The position numbers and the translations under genes were made by a program. The notes below the pieces were generated by a model. The model saw nothing but the letters and a program-made list of their open reading frames with translations. It did not search any database and was not told the origin of the DNA. This document shows positions 43,062 through 52,165 of a stretch of DNA of 64,000 nt, piece by piece (the first letter of the stretch is position 1; each line of letters opens with the position of its first letter). Source of the stretch: an uncultured Parabacteroides sp. Its GTDB lineage: Bacteria > Bacteroidota > Bacteroidia > Bacteroidales > Tannerellaceae. The DNA lies in contig CASEMX010000001.1 of NCBI GenBank assembly GCA_949289155.1, positions 124,001-188,000 on the forward strand, read 5' to 3'.

Positions 43062-44294
43062 ATGAAGAAGAAAGAAATGACAATTACCGAGCTGAAGGAC
43101 CAGCTCGGCGTATGGCAGGAAGAGCGTAACGCTATCTTCGAAACCATCAAGAAGGAAAGCCGCAAGGCAAACGAACAGGAAGAAAAGCGCTTGGGCGAAA
43201 TCGCAGCGGAAGTAGCCGAAGCAGAGTATGAAATCAAGCTGGCCGAGGCACGCAACAAACAGCGTCCCGTGGCGCAGAAGGTACAGCAGCCGAAGGGCAA
43301 CCTCTTGGCACGTGCCATCCGCTCCCGCCTCTCCGGTCACATGGACGATGAGGTGGAAGCCCTGTTGGAAGCCGGCAAGCGCTCCATGGCTGATTCGGGC
43401 GTGAAGGCAAACGACGGCTCGCTCATCATCCCGATGGAGTACCGGGGCAACTTCGTCTCGGCACAGGTAACGGGCGACGGCACGGAGCTCATCACGGAAG
43501 ACCTCTTGGGTATCCTGCAGCCTATCCGCGACAGCTTGGTGATGGTGAAGGCAGGGGCTACGTTCCTGACCAACCTGAAGGGCAACATCGGCATCCCGTC
43601 CTACTCCGGCTCTTCGGTAGCTTGGGCAGACGAGACCGGCGCGGCAGCCAACGGTAAGGGCACGTTCTCGAAGGTGGAACTCTCCCCGAAGCGCCTCACT
43701 GCCTACGTGGACATCTCGAAGCAGTTCCTTGCACAGGATACGCTCTCGACCGACGCCATGCTGACGCAGGACTTGGCACGTGCCGTAGCCGTAAAGCTGC
43801 AGGCTACTATCTTGGGCAAGGACGCAACGGCAGCCAACAAGCCGGACGGGTTCTTTACGGGAACGCCTACTTATGTGGTAAGCGGGGCAGCCTCGTTTGC
43901 CAACATGATTGCGCTGGAGACCGCCGTGCCGGTAGATGAGGCCTTGGTGAACAACCTCGCCTATATCACGTCGGTGAAGGGAGCCGGCATCCTGAAGGGA
44001 ACGCTCCGTGCCGCCAGCGTGGCAGAAGGCTTCATCCTGCAGAACGGACAGGCAAACGGTTATCCGGTCTATGCTACTACGGGCATGGCTTCCGGCCTGC
44101 AAGACGGCACGGACGAGGAAGGCATCGTATTCGGCAACTGGGCGGACTTCGTGATTGGCCAGTGGGGTGCGCTCGACATCACGGTCGACCCGTACACCCA
44201 AGCCGGCAACGGCATGGTGCGTTTGGTCATCAACGCCTTCTTCGATGCTAAGCCGCGCCGCAAGGAATCGTTTGCAGTAGGTTCTTTAAAGTAA
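43062..44294 (+). CDS. HK97-fold major capsid protein
   Basis: A 410-residue capsid protein. The first 75 residues are a charged coiled coil (scaffold or delta domain, EEKRLGEIAAEVAEAEYEI), probably removed by the protease. The mature part shows LIIPMEYRGNFVSAQ, SSVAWADETGAA, DISKQFLAQDTLST and the C-terminal GQWGALDITVDPYTQAGNG, all typical of the HK97 fold. An alternative in-frame ATG 36 bases upstream (43026) overlaps the protease gene and cannot be excluded. Confidence 0.95.
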   Translation: MKKKEMTITELKDQLGVWQEERNAIFETIKKESRKANEQEEKRLGEIAAEVAEAEYEIKLAEARNKQRPVAQKVQQPKGNLLARAIRSRLSGHMDDEVEALLEAGKRSMADSGVKANDGSLIIPMEYRGNFVSAQVTGDGTELITEDLLGILQPIRDSLVMVKAGATFLTNLKGNIGIPSYSGSSVAWADETGAAANGKGTFSKVELSPKRLTAYVDISKQFLAQDTLSTDAMLTQDLARAVAVKLQATILGKDATAANKPDGFFTGTPTYVVSGAASFANMIALETAVPVDEALVNNLAYITSVKGAGILKGTLRAASVAEGFILQNGQANGYPVYATTGMASGLQDGTDEEGIVFGNWADFVIGQWGALDITVDPYTQAGNGMVRLVINAFFDAKPRRKESFAVGSLK

Positions 44295-44309
44295 CAGGAG
44301 GACGAGGAT

Positions 44310-44630
44310 ATGATACTGACGCTTGACGAGGCAAAGCAGCACCTGAGGATAGACTGGGAGTTTCAGAACGAGGACATGATGATAGAGGAACTTATCGGCG
44401 TGGCTGAGGCAGACATTGCCGGGAGGCTCCACTATGATACGCTGTCGGATAAGTTCCCGGATGAGGCCTATCCCTTGCCGGTGAAGCAGGCGGCTAAACT
44501 TCTCGTGGCGCATTACTACGAAAACCGCGAGCCGGTCGCCTTCGCTTCGTCAAGCAAAGTGCCTATGATGATTGACAGCCTGCTGGCTCCTTACGTCCGC
44601 TATTATGAAGAGAAAGGGGGTGAAGGATGA
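44310..44630 (+). CDS. Head-tail connector (gp6-like)
   Basis: A 106-residue helical protein beginning MILTLDEAKQHLRIDWEFQN, with EELIGVAEADIAGRL and VKQAAKLLVAHYYENREP, the signature of HK97 gp6-like connectors that bind below the portal. First of four overlapping connector and tail genes. Confidence 0.92.
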   Translation: MILTLDEAKQHLRIDWEFQNEDMMIEELIGVAEADIAGRLHYDTLSDKFPDEAYPLPVKQAAKLLVAHYYENREPVAFASSSKVPMMIDSLLAPYVRYYEEKGGEG

Positions 44631-44944
44631 GAGCCGGGCTGATGCGGGACAGGGTGACGTTCTTATGCCCTATTCGGACAGAGACGGACTTCTCCGTGAA
44701 TGAGCCTACTTACAAAAAGGCGTTCACGGTATGGGCACGTATCCAGCATAAAAGCGGGGTGCGCGAAGTCTCTGACGACATGCTGGTCAATACGCCCAAG
44801 GTGCTCTTTACGGTGCGCAACCAAGTGAAGGTGGCTTATGGTATGCTTATCGAGTATAACTGCATCCGCTATGTGATATTGGACATTGACGATACGACAG
44901 AGCGGGGTGCGCTTCGGATAACAGCGGAGGTGAAGCATGATTGA
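44627..44944 (+). CDS. Head closure / head-tail adaptor protein
   Basis: A 105-residue small beta-barrel protein (MRAGLMRDRVTFLCPIRTET, then VWARIQHKSGVREV), matching the SPP1 gp16-like adaptor family. Overlaps the connector gene by four bases and the next gene by eight. Confidence 0.9.
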   Translation: MRAGLMRDRVTFLCPIRTETDFSVNEPTYKKAFTVWARIQHKSGVREVSDDMLVNTPKVLFTVRNQVKVAYGMLIEYNCIRYVILDIDDTTERGALRITAEVKHD

Positions 44945-45488
44945 CGACAGCATAGAGACAGGCTTCGTAGAGATTGACGACCATGAGGTAAAAGACTTTC
45001 TGGAAGCCCTTGGCGAAAAGAAGACGCAGAACCTGTTCCGCGTCCAGATGAAGGCTTCGGCAAGGATATTGCAGAAGAAGACCATCCAGAATTTCATGCA
45101 GAAGTACAACTACCAAGGCGTATGGAAGCAGGAAATCATCCGGAAGTCCGGCAAGAAGAAGACAAAGACCCGGCGCGTCGCCAAGGTTACGTCCAAGAAT
45201 AAAAACGGACAAATCACCGTCAAAGTACACATCATGGAGTACTACAAGGTGAAGTGGCTCGAGATGGGGACCAAGCGGCGTACCACGAAAGGCAGGCTCA
45301 ACGTAGGGTACTCCCGGGACAGGCCGGATGCCAAAAGAAGGTATTTCATGAGGGTAGGGAAGCCCATGAACAGAGGGAGAATCACCCCCGGGAAATTCTT
45401 CGCAAGAGCAATATCCGTAACAGAGAACCGCATCAAAAGCGATTTCGAGAAACGGTTGATGACCGTCATAACCAAAGGGACGAAATGA
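44937..45488 (+). CDS. HK97 gp10-like tail component
   Basis: A 183-residue basic protein with KASARILQKKTIQNFMQKYN at the start and a C-terminal GKFFARAISVTENRIKSDFE, in the order expected for gp10-like neck/tail-completion proteins. The long lysine- and arginine-rich middle (GKKKTKTRRVAKV) is more extensive than usual. Confidence 0.82.
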   Translation: MIDDSIETGFVEIDDHEVKDFLEALGEKKTQNLFRVQMKASARILQKKTIQNFMQKYNYQGVWKQEIIRKSGKKKTKTRRVAKVTSKNKNGQITVKVHIMEYYKVKWLEMGTKRRTTKGRLNVGYSRDRPDAKRRYFMRVGKPMNRGRITPGKFFARAISVTENRIKSDFEKRLMTVITKGTK

Positions 45489-45889
45489 ACATGGACAATC
45501 CGAACGACATAGGGAAAGTAATCAAGGCACTGCTCGACGCTTCCTCCGAAGTGGAGAGGCTGACGAAGGGGCGCGTATATCCGATTGTGGCACTGAAGGC
45601 GGACATGCCCTGCGTGGTTTACACGAAAACCGACATGTCGCCCGCCGCAATAAAGGATTACCCCTCGTTCTGCAAGGCGACCGTAACAGTCAGCTGCATC
45701 GCCAAGAGCTATACGGAGATGGTCGAACTCTCGGGCGCCGTGCTCGATGCCATCGCTGAAAAGTCCGGCAACATCGCCGGGAAAGAGGTGACGCGCGTCA
45801 GATGGCTCAACGCGAGGGACAACTTCGACAACGATGCGTATATCCAAGATTTGGATTTTGAGATAAAGATAAAACAACTTGACAATTAA
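45485..45889 (+). CDS. Tail terminator-like protein (DUF3168 position)
   Basis: A 134-residue protein. ATG at 45485 overlaps the preceding TGA (ATGA), and MNMDNPNDIGKVIKALLDAS is a plausible start. Sequence such as RVYPIVALKADMPCVVYTKT and TVSCIAKSYTEMVELSGAVL fits the tail-terminator (gpU/DUF3168) fold and place before the tail tube gene. Confidence 0.8.
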   Translation: MNMDNPNDIGKVIKALLDASSEVERLTKGRVYPIVALKADMPCVVYTKTDMSPAAIKDYPSFCKATVTVSCIAKSYTEMVELSGAVLDAIAEKSGNIAGKEVTRVRWLNARDNFDNDAYIQDLDFEIKIKQLDN

Positions 45890-45903
45890 AAACCTGAAAG
45901 ATT

Positions 45904-46356
45904 ATGGCAAGACAACAAGGAGATTACATCGAAGGGCGCGACCTGATGGTATTTGTCGATACTGGCAGCAGCGGGTCGCCCGTATGGACGCCCACGGCAG
46001 CCGCCACGAGCCACACCATCTCGTACAGCGGCGAGACCAAAGAGCGCGTCACCAAAGACACCGAGAACGGCGCATTCAGCCAGAAGTCGGTCACCAAACT
46101 GAGCTGCTCCATCACGGTCGAAGCCCTGCGCGTGTTCAACAAAGAGGTAGGCTTCGAAAAGATGCTCGAACTGATGAAGAAGCGCGACCCGGTCAAACTG
46201 AAATATGGCTTCACCGACAGCGCCGACAGCTACGAAGAGGGCATGTTCGTCATCACCAGCTTGGAGGAATCCAGCCCGGCCGACGATGATGCCTCCTACA
46301 GCTGCACGCTCGAGAACACCGGCGCGGTAGAGACCAAGACGTCGGGCGGAGAGTAG
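45904..46356 (+). CDS. Major tail tube protein
   Basis: A 150-residue protein (MARQQGDYIEGRDLMVFVDT) of the Bacteroidales phage tail-tube type, with SHTISYSGETKERVTKDTEN and a terminal SYSCTLENTGAVETK. Its position between the terminator-like and chaperone genes supports the call. A perfect long hairpin (46368-46493) follows and may set its expression apart from later genes. Confidence 0.87.
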   Translation: MARQQGDYIEGRDLMVFVDTGSSGSPVWTPTAAATSHTISYSGETKERVTKDTENGAFSQKSVTKLSCSITVEALRVFNKEVGFEKMLELMKKRDPVKLKYGFTDSADSYEEGMFVITSLEESSPADDDASYSCTLENTGAVETKTSGGE

Positions 46357-46367
46357 CAGTCTAAAGG

Positions 46368-46493
46368 GGCGGTAAAATCTATCTCTTGAGTTAGCCGGAA
46401 ACATCTCTTGAGATAGCCGCGGCTAAGTCAAGACTTATTTTCAGCTAAGTCAAGAGATATTTCCAGCTAAGTCAAGAGATAGATTTTACCGCC
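46368..46493. repeat. Family B array, copy 2, with a 22-bp perfect outer stem
   Basis: The ends 46368-46389 and 46472-46493 are perfect inverted repeats of 22 bases (outer part GGCGGTAAAATC). Between them are ATCTCTTGAG, GCCGCGGC and CTAAGTCAAGA words; 46391-46426 equals 36403-36438. The whole unit can fold into one branched hairpin between the tail tube and chaperone genes. There is no T run after it. Confidence 0.9.
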
Positions 46494-46525
46494 CTGCGAT
46501 TCATTAATTTATAATTCATAACACG

Positions 46526-46837
46526 ATGAAAAATAAACAGATAACCATCAATGGAATAGTTTACCCGTTCCGCCTCACGATAGGCGCAATGGTACGGTAC
46601 AAGCAAATCACCGGAAGGGACTTCTCGGAGTTCAAGGGCGATATGGAAGGGCTGGGCGTCATCATCCAGTGCGGCATCCAATCGGCCTGCAAAGCGGAAG
46701 GCGTGCCCGCTCCCCCGTTTGAGGGCGACGGCCTACTGGACTACATCGGGCTGGATGAGGCCACGGACCTGCTGGGACTGAAGGCGGATGACGGCGTGGG
46801 GGAGCCCCGGACGGGCGATGCAGCATCGACGAACTGA
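46526..46837 (+). CDS. Tail assembly chaperone (gpG-like)
   Basis: A 103-residue protein beginning MKNKQITINGIVYPFRLTIG, with RYKQITGRDFSEFKGDMEGL, typical of the first tail assembly chaperone. In the -1 frame the region from 46792 is open and reads CSIDELIGMAVGQVGMSLHE into the next gene, so a ribosomal frameshift product like phage lambda gpGT is likely. Confidence 0.85.
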   Translation: MKNKQITINGIVYPFRLTIGAMVRYKQITGRDFSEFKGDMEGLGVIIQCGIQSACKAEGVPAPPFEGDGLLDYIGLDEATDLLGLKADDGVGEPRTGDAASTN

Positions 46838-46842
46838 TAGGC

Positions 46843-47133
46843 ATGGCGGTAGGGCAGGTGGGCATGTCGCTCCACGAGGTGTATAGCCTCACGCCCGAGG
46901 AGCTGGACCCTGTCTTCAAGGCGTGGAACCGGAAGGAAGAGGCAGCCGCCCGCGACCGCTGGGAACGCACCCGGTTCCTTGCCTGCTGTATGCTGGCTCC
47001 CTACTCGAAGAAGAAGCTCCGCCCGGCAGACATCATCCGATTTGACTGGGAGAAGCCGGAGCCGGACTGTAAGCCAAAGAAGACCACCGATGAGGATATC
47101 AAGCGGATGAAGCGCCGGTTTGGAATCGGTTAG
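46843..47133 (+). CDS. Tail assembly chaperone second part (T domain)
   Basis: A 96-residue frame (MSLHEVYSLTPEELDPVFKA, then WNRKEEAAARDRWERTRFL) lying in the -1 frame relative to the preceding gene and before the tape measure gene, the classic place of the gpT extension. Its ATG at 46843 follows the upstream stop by five bases, but the frame is already open upstream, so it may be translated only by frameshifting from gpG. Confidence 0.8.
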   Translation: MAVGQVGMSLHEVYSLTPEELDPVFKAWNRKEEAAARDRWERTRFLACCMLAPYSKKKLRPADIIRFDWEKPEPDCKPKKTTDEDIKRMKRRFGIG

Positions 47134-47396
47134 CGCATCTGCTCCATCTTCTGCTCCGCCTCTTCCGCCTGCTGCCCTTCAGGGGTTGAGGATTCCGGAC
47201 GCTCCCTCTCTTCCAGCCGCTCGAGGTACTGGCGGATAGCGTGCAGGTCGTCCTCTATCTGGAAGGTGTCGCCGTCGCTCGAACCCCAAAAGTCGCTAAC
47301 ATCCTTCCCGGTTATCCCGTAATAAAGAAGCCGGAGGATGAGTAGTACGAGCATGATAAGACCTCCGTAACCGATTATAGCGTAGAGTATATTCAT
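47130..47396 (-). CDS. Small single-span membrane protein on the opposite strand
   Basis: An 88-residue frame with a membrane helix at about residues 5-28 (IIGYGGLIMLVLLILRLLYY) and a charged, glutamate-rich tail (QYLERLEERERPESSTPEGQ). It overlaps the chaperone stop by four bases and points against the late operon. The codon pattern and helix favour a real gene, perhaps a lysogenic moron, but chance is possible. Confidence 0.5.
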   Translation of the reverse strand: MNILYAIIGYGGLIMLVLLILRLLYYGITGKDVSDFWGSSDGDTFQIEDDLHAIRQYLERLEERERPESSTPEGQQAEEAEQKMEQMR

Positions 47397-47427
47397 AGAA
47401 TATTAATATAAGTAATCGCAAAGGTAG

Positions 47428-49890
47428 ATGAATAATTTAAAATATACAATAGAGCTGGATGCCAAAGGGAAACTTATCCCGGAGCTGAAGATAACCCGCC
47501 AGAGCTTGGACAAGGTAACCGGCTCGGCGAAAAAGGCAGGAAGCCAAATCCAGAAGCTGACGAATATATGCGATAAGCTGTCAAATGTAAACTGGTCTTC
47601 TTTCGTCAATAATATAAGTAATGGCGTAGAATCAATTACAAGCGTTTTCGACGGACAGCCCGGCATGGACTTCCAGCAGGGCATGGCAGACCTGCAAGCC
47701 ATCACCGGCATCGTGGGCAAGGACTTGGAGTCGGTGGCGGAGGCAGCCCGGCGCGTAGGGCGTGAATCCGGCCTTGGCGCAAAAGGAGCCGTGGATGCCT
47801 TCACGCTGCTTGCCTCGCAAATCAGTATCGACCAAATCGGACTGAAGGGACTGATGCAGCTCCAGAAGGAAACCATCACCCTTGCCCAAGCCGGAGGCCT
47901 GTCCCTCTCGGATGCAGCCACGGCAATGGCGGCGACCATCAACCAGTTCGGGCTGCAAGCCGACCAAGCGAACCGCGTGGTGAACGTGCTGGCAGCAGGC
48001 TCTAAATACGGGGCAGCCGAAGTAGCAGACTTGGCACAGTCGTTCCGCATCACCGGAGCTACAGCCGCAGCCGCCGGATTGTCGGTCGAGCAGACCGCCG
48101 CCGCATTGGAGGTGCTTTCACAAAGTAACCTGAAAGGCTCTGAATCGGGTACGGCTTTGCGTAACATCATCCTGAAGCTGCAGACCACGCTGGGAATGGA
48201 CCTGTCCAACACAGGACTGGCTAATGCCCTCGATGCGCTCCGTCCTAAACTGGAAGACGTGACCTATCTCTCCCAAGTATTCGGGGCGGAGAACATTGCC
48301 GCCGCGCAATACCTTATTACGAATGCTGATGCCGTCCGAGAGATGACCGATGCCGTGACCGAGACGAACGTAGCCCAAGAGCAAGCCGCCATCCGCATCG
48401 ACACGGTGGCCGAACGCATGAAGCGCATCCAAGCCAATATCGACGACCTGAAGATTTCTCTCTTTGAAGCGACCAACGGGTATGTGGGTTATGCCTCTGC
48501 CTTGGGCGATACGGTGGTGATGATATCGCAGAGCCTGCCGCTATTGGCTTTGCTAAGGGGTAGCGTGGTAAAGATAGCCAGCGTGGCTGGCGGCTTGGCA
48601 GTAGCTGGATGGTTAAAGCTCACTGTCGCCGTCAAAGGCGCGTCCGTCTCAATCCGTACAAGTGCGTTGACGATGCAATTTATGGCCGGAGTGATAGCGA
48701 TGATGCCTGCCCGTATCGCTGCCTTCTGCAAGGCACTGACTCTTCAAAAGGTGGCAACAGCGGCAGCTACAGCGGCTCAGAAGCTGCTCAACTTGGTCAT
48801 GATGGCGAATCCGGTCGGTATCGTCATAACTGCGTTGGCTACGCTGGTATCAGGTTTGGTGATGGCTTACAAACATTGCGACCGTTTCAGGGCGTTGGTG
48901 GATAAATGGGCGTCCGGGTTTAAAGGATTGGCGGAATGGATAGGGAAAGCGTGGGAAAAAGTCAAACAGTTCTTCGGGTTTGGCGAGCAAATGGAAGATG
49001 TGGCAGATTCGACCGAATCAGTAGCTGCCTCCATGAAGGCGCTAACGGAATCGGGCAATGGAACATCTGTGTCTCTTCCGGGAGTGAATACGAACCTCTC
49101 TACTATCGGCGGCCTACAGAAGAAGATACAGGAACTCCGCGAAGCCCAGAGCAGCGCATCACTGGAGAATGCCATCAACCTCCAGAAGGAAATCGAGCTA
49201 TATCAGAAGAAATTAAACCTGATGCAACTATCCATAGCCAAAGGAGCGGCCGGACATCTGGCAGATAATAATTATAAGGAGACGCTGGCAGCTCCAGAAC
49301 TGACCGGGGTTGATGCACCTAAAATGGCACTAAATATCCCTGTGCAGTTCGATACAAACAGGCTGGCGGAGAATTTCCGGACCATGCAACTATTGTTCTC
49401 TAATAGTATTAAGGAAATGACCGTATTTAGCGGAGAGCAGATTACCGGACTGGTCACACAGGCTTTTGCCGGATTGGGCGAGGCTATTGCTTCCGGCAAT
49501 GCTATCGAAACGTTAAAATCTGTCCTAATGATGATTATGGATATGCTCCAGCAGTTCGGACAGACTTTGATTGCAGCTGGTATGGCCTCGGAAGCATTGA
49601 AGGCGGTCGCTTGGAGTGGTATCGGTGCCATCATTGCTGGCGGCGCCTTGGTGGCAGCAACGACAGCAGCCAAAGCTGCTCTTCAGAATGCCACGGCTTT
49701 TGCACAGGGCGGTATCGTCTCCGGTCCTACATTGGCTTTAGTCGGCGAATACGGCGGGGCAAGGAACAATCCGGAAGTGATTGCGCCTTTGGATAAACTG
49801 CAGAGCCTGATACGTCCGGCAGGAATCAGCACGGACGGCCTTTATTTGGAAACCAAGATAAGGGGACGCGACCTGTATGTGGCATTGTAG
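47428..49890 (+). CDS. Tail tape measure protein
   Basis: An 820-residue protein of the TP901-1/T5-type tape measure family. Residues about 90-330 carry the family core (DFQQGMADLQAITGIVGKDL, AATINQFGLQADQANRVVNV), about 370-480 is a strongly hydrophobic membrane-like block, and the end contains a further hydrophobic glycine-rich stretch before FAQGGIVSGPTLALVGEYGG. It sets tail length and helps DNA entry. Its length predicts a tail near 120 nm. Confidence 0.95.
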   Translation: MNNLKYTIELDAKGKLIPELKITRQSLDKVTGSAKKAGSQIQKLTNICDKLSNVNWSSFVNNISNGVESITSVFDGQPGMDFQQGMADLQAITGIVGKDLESVAEAARRVGRESGLGAKGAVDAFTLLASQISIDQIGLKGLMQLQKETITLAQAGGLSLSDAATAMAATINQFGLQADQANRVVNVLAAGSKYGAAEVADLAQSFRITGATAAAAGLSVEQTAAALEVLSQSNLKGSESGTALRNIILKLQTTLGMDLSNTGLANALDALRPKLEDVTYLSQVFGAENIAAAQYLITNADAVREMTDAVTETNVAQEQAAIRIDTVAERMKRIQANIDDLKISLFEATNGYVGYASALGDTVVMISQSLPLLALLRGSVVKIASVAGGLAVAGWLKLTVAVKGASVSIRTSALTMQFMAGVIAMMPARIAAFCKALTLQKVATAAATAAQKLLNLVMMANPVGIVITALATLVSGLVMAYKHCDRFRALVDKWASGFKGLAEWIGKAWEKVKQFFGFGEQMEDVADSTESVAASMKALTESGNGTSVSLPGVNTNLSTIGGLQKKIQELREAQSSASLENAINLQKEIELYQKKLNLMQLSIAKGAAGHLADNNYKETLAAPELTGVDAPKMALNIPVQFDTNRLAENFRTMQLLFSNSIKEMTVFSGEQITGLVTQAFAGLGEAIASGNAIETLKSVLMMIMDMLQQFGQTLIAAGMASEALKAVAWSGIGAIIAGGALVAATTAAKAALQNATAFAQGGIVSGPTLALVGEYGGARNNPEVIAPLDKLQSLIRPAGISTDGLYLETKIRGRDLYVAL

Positions 49891-49919
49891 GGCATAGAGC
49901 ATGAAAGGAGGCGGACACG

Positions 49920-52019
49920 ATGAGCATGAATCTTAGATATCAGGGCGGATTCTACAGCTACTCAAATGTGCTGTATGAAGTACGTATCTTTCAGGAAGGA
50001 TATGCAGGAGCTGTTACTGACGTGGCGTTTACCGATGAACCACTGACCATCGAATGGCAGGAGACAGACAAGCTGGAGCCGGTGCAGTCAGGTAGTGCCA
50101 AACTGCAACTCTACTCCGACAACGACCGGCAGTTTGTGGACCTCTACACCGTCAAGGCAGGAAGCATCCGGTTAGACGTGTACCGGGAAGGGAACCTATA
50201 CTGGTCCGGTACGCTTGACCCCGAATTATACGAGGAGCCATTTGCCTACCTGAAAGATTACGGTGTGGAGCTTACCTTCTCCGATTTTGCTATCTTAGAC
50301 CGATTGAACTTCACCGGAGAGGGATTCAAGACGCTCCGGGAGATTATCACTGGGGCACTTGCTGCATCGGGTATAAATTATGGCTCTATCGCAGAGCTTG
50401 TCAGCACCAAGCTCTTTTCTACATCCTCGTCAAACCTGCTGGACGCGGTATCGGTACAGTGCCAGAACTTCTATGATGAGGACGGAGAGGCAATGACCCT
50501 CCGTGAGGTATTGGATGAGACGTTGCGTCCGTTCGCTCTCCGTTTAATTCAGAAGGGCGGTGTGGTCCACCTGTATGATTTGAACGCCCTTTATATAGCT
50601 TTTGAACCAGAGGCGGTCGAATGGGATTCGGACGATTCCACGCTGTCGGTGGATAAGGTCTATAACAACGTGACGCTGACCTATTCGCCTTACGAGCAGA
50701 CCACGCTGCTGGAGGGCGAGGTTGACCCGGACAGTGTGAGCGGCCAGCGCCTTACCACTTGGTTCAGCACCAATACGGGGGATGCGGAGGAGATAGGGTT
50801 CTACACTTACCTGTCCGATGAGGGGAAAGGGCTGGAGAAGAATGCACAAGCTAAGTTCTACCGCATCGAGCCGGTTTACTCCGGAGAAGAAGAGGCGGGC
50901 ATTGCTTGGACCGTTGAAACCTTCTCCGGCCGTAATTCAGGAAACTGGGTGAGCCATGTGCAGCAACCTTCCCAGAATATCGGGGCTATGCTCCTGAAAG
51001 TCCCCCATATGCCCTATCTGGCTAATATCGGGTCGGCTCGGAGCAATTACCGGCTGAAGGTATCGCTCAGCCTCCTGTTCGACCCGCGATATAATCCGTT
51101 CGAGGAGGCTTCCATCAACAACGAGGAGGGCAACTGGGAGGAGCAGCAGGACCGCGCCAACTTCGCCTATGTCCCCATCAAGCTCACTATTCGGGATGAT
51201 GATGGCACGGCGCTCTACCATTATGTGAACAACGCCGTAAAGGAGAGCGAATCGTTTGCCAATCCCGGAGAGCGTGCCTATTGGCGCAGCGGAGAGGCGG
51301 CATGGGGCGATGCGTGGCTCTGCTGGTATCAAGGCAACCGGCAGAACGAATCCGGATTGGGAGGATGGCAGCAGAACAAGCAGATTATCGGATATTATCG
51401 CGACGGGCTGCCTACGCTGTTTGACAAACGGGGTACGGGCGAATTGATTAACCTTCCGACAGTGGGAGGCTATCTGGAAATGCAGGTAGGGACGGGAATC
51501 CCCATCTATGACTATGGCAAGGAAATCAAGCAGGGCAACTACGACCAGTGCCGATGGATGCTCCTGAAAGAGCCTAAGGTGGAATTTGTCCATAAGACTG
51601 GCAATAGCATCAGCACGAAGGATATCGAGCTCTCTGCATGGCTCAACCGCGACGCGAAGGAACCGCTGGAAGTAGATACCGTCCTTGGTACGATGCCCGA
51701 ACCGTCGCCGGCAGCACTTGGGCAGCTGTTCGACACGGTGAACTATGCCGTCCGCAACAGCTTCTACCGTGCCGGCACGACCGACCTCTTGGAGAAGCTC
51801 TTGATAGGCACGGTCTATACCCAGTATGCCACGCCGCACAAGATACTGAGCGGCACGACGGTACTGCTTCCTACCTTTACAACCTATACGGATGCGAACG
51901 AGCCGGGCACATATCTCCTTATGAGCGAAACGCAGGACTTGCGCGCCGAGCAGAGCAACATCGAGATGGTACAGTTTGAAGCTGATGATTACGAAGGGGT
52001 CGAATATGTGGATGGCTGA
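49920..52019 (+). CDS. Phage tail tip / distal tail protein
   Basis: A 699-residue protein directly after the tape measure gene. Residues 1-230 are a beta-rich distal-tail-like part (LEPVQSGSAKLQLYSDNDRQ, SIRLDVYREGNLYWSGTL) and the rest is a long beta-rich region with many aromatic residues. Position and size fit a baseplate hub (Dit/Tal); the exact family was not recognised. Confidence 0.82.
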   Translation: MSMNLRYQGGFYSYSNVLYEVRIFQEGYAGAVTDVAFTDEPLTIEWQETDKLEPVQSGSAKLQLYSDNDRQFVDLYTVKAGSIRLDVYREGNLYWSGTLDPELYEEPFAYLKDYGVELTFSDFAILDRLNFTGEGFKTLREIITGALAASGINYGSIAELVSTKLFSTSSSNLLDAVSVQCQNFYDEDGEAMTLREVLDETLRPFALRLIQKGGVVHLYDLNALYIAFEPEAVEWDSDDSTLSVDKVYNNVTLTYSPYEQTTLLEGEVDPDSVSGQRLTTWFSTNTGDAEEIGFYTYLSDEGKGLEKNAQAKFYRIEPVYSGEEEAGIAWTVETFSGRNSGNWVSHVQQPSQNIGAMLLKVPHMPYLANIGSARSNYRLKVSLSLLFDPRYNPFEEASINNEEGNWEEQQDRANFAYVPIKLTIRDDDGTALYHYVNNAVKESESFANPGERAYWRSGEAAWGDAWLCWYQGNRQNESGLGGWQQNKQIIGYYRDGLPTLFDKRGTGELINLPTVGGYLEMQVGTGIPIYDYGKEIKQGNYDQCRWMLLKEPKVEFVHKTGNSISTKDIELSAWLNRDAKEPLEVDTVLGTMPEPSPAALGQLFDTVNYAVRNSFYRAGTTDLLEKLLIGTVYTQYATPHKILSGTTVLLPTFTTYTDANEPGTYLLMSETQDLRAEQSNIEMVQFEADDYEGVEYVDG

Positions 52020-52043
52020 TATTCGCCAGCCGGTAAAAACCTT

Positions 52044-52051
52044 TATCTTTG
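52044..52051 (+). promoter_or_regulatory. -7 box before the HNH-terminase block
   Basis: TATCTTTG is a perfect TAnnTTTG match in the 146-base gap after the tail tip gene. No clear -33 TTTG is seen. It could start transcription of 52166 onward, including the terminase genes. Confidence 0.5.
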
Positions 52052-52165
52052 TATAATAGTATCGGGGTGGCGGATTATCATTATAAAAGTTTAACATTTA
52101 AGACTAACGGACAAGATAGGGTGTGTAAGCCAATGATTTACTACCATATCGCCGGACAATAAGGA

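Noticed and set aside
45254-45484. N-terminal extension of the tail terminator gene
   Set aside because: It overlaps the conserved gp10-like gene in another frame; the ATGA start at 45485 fits better.
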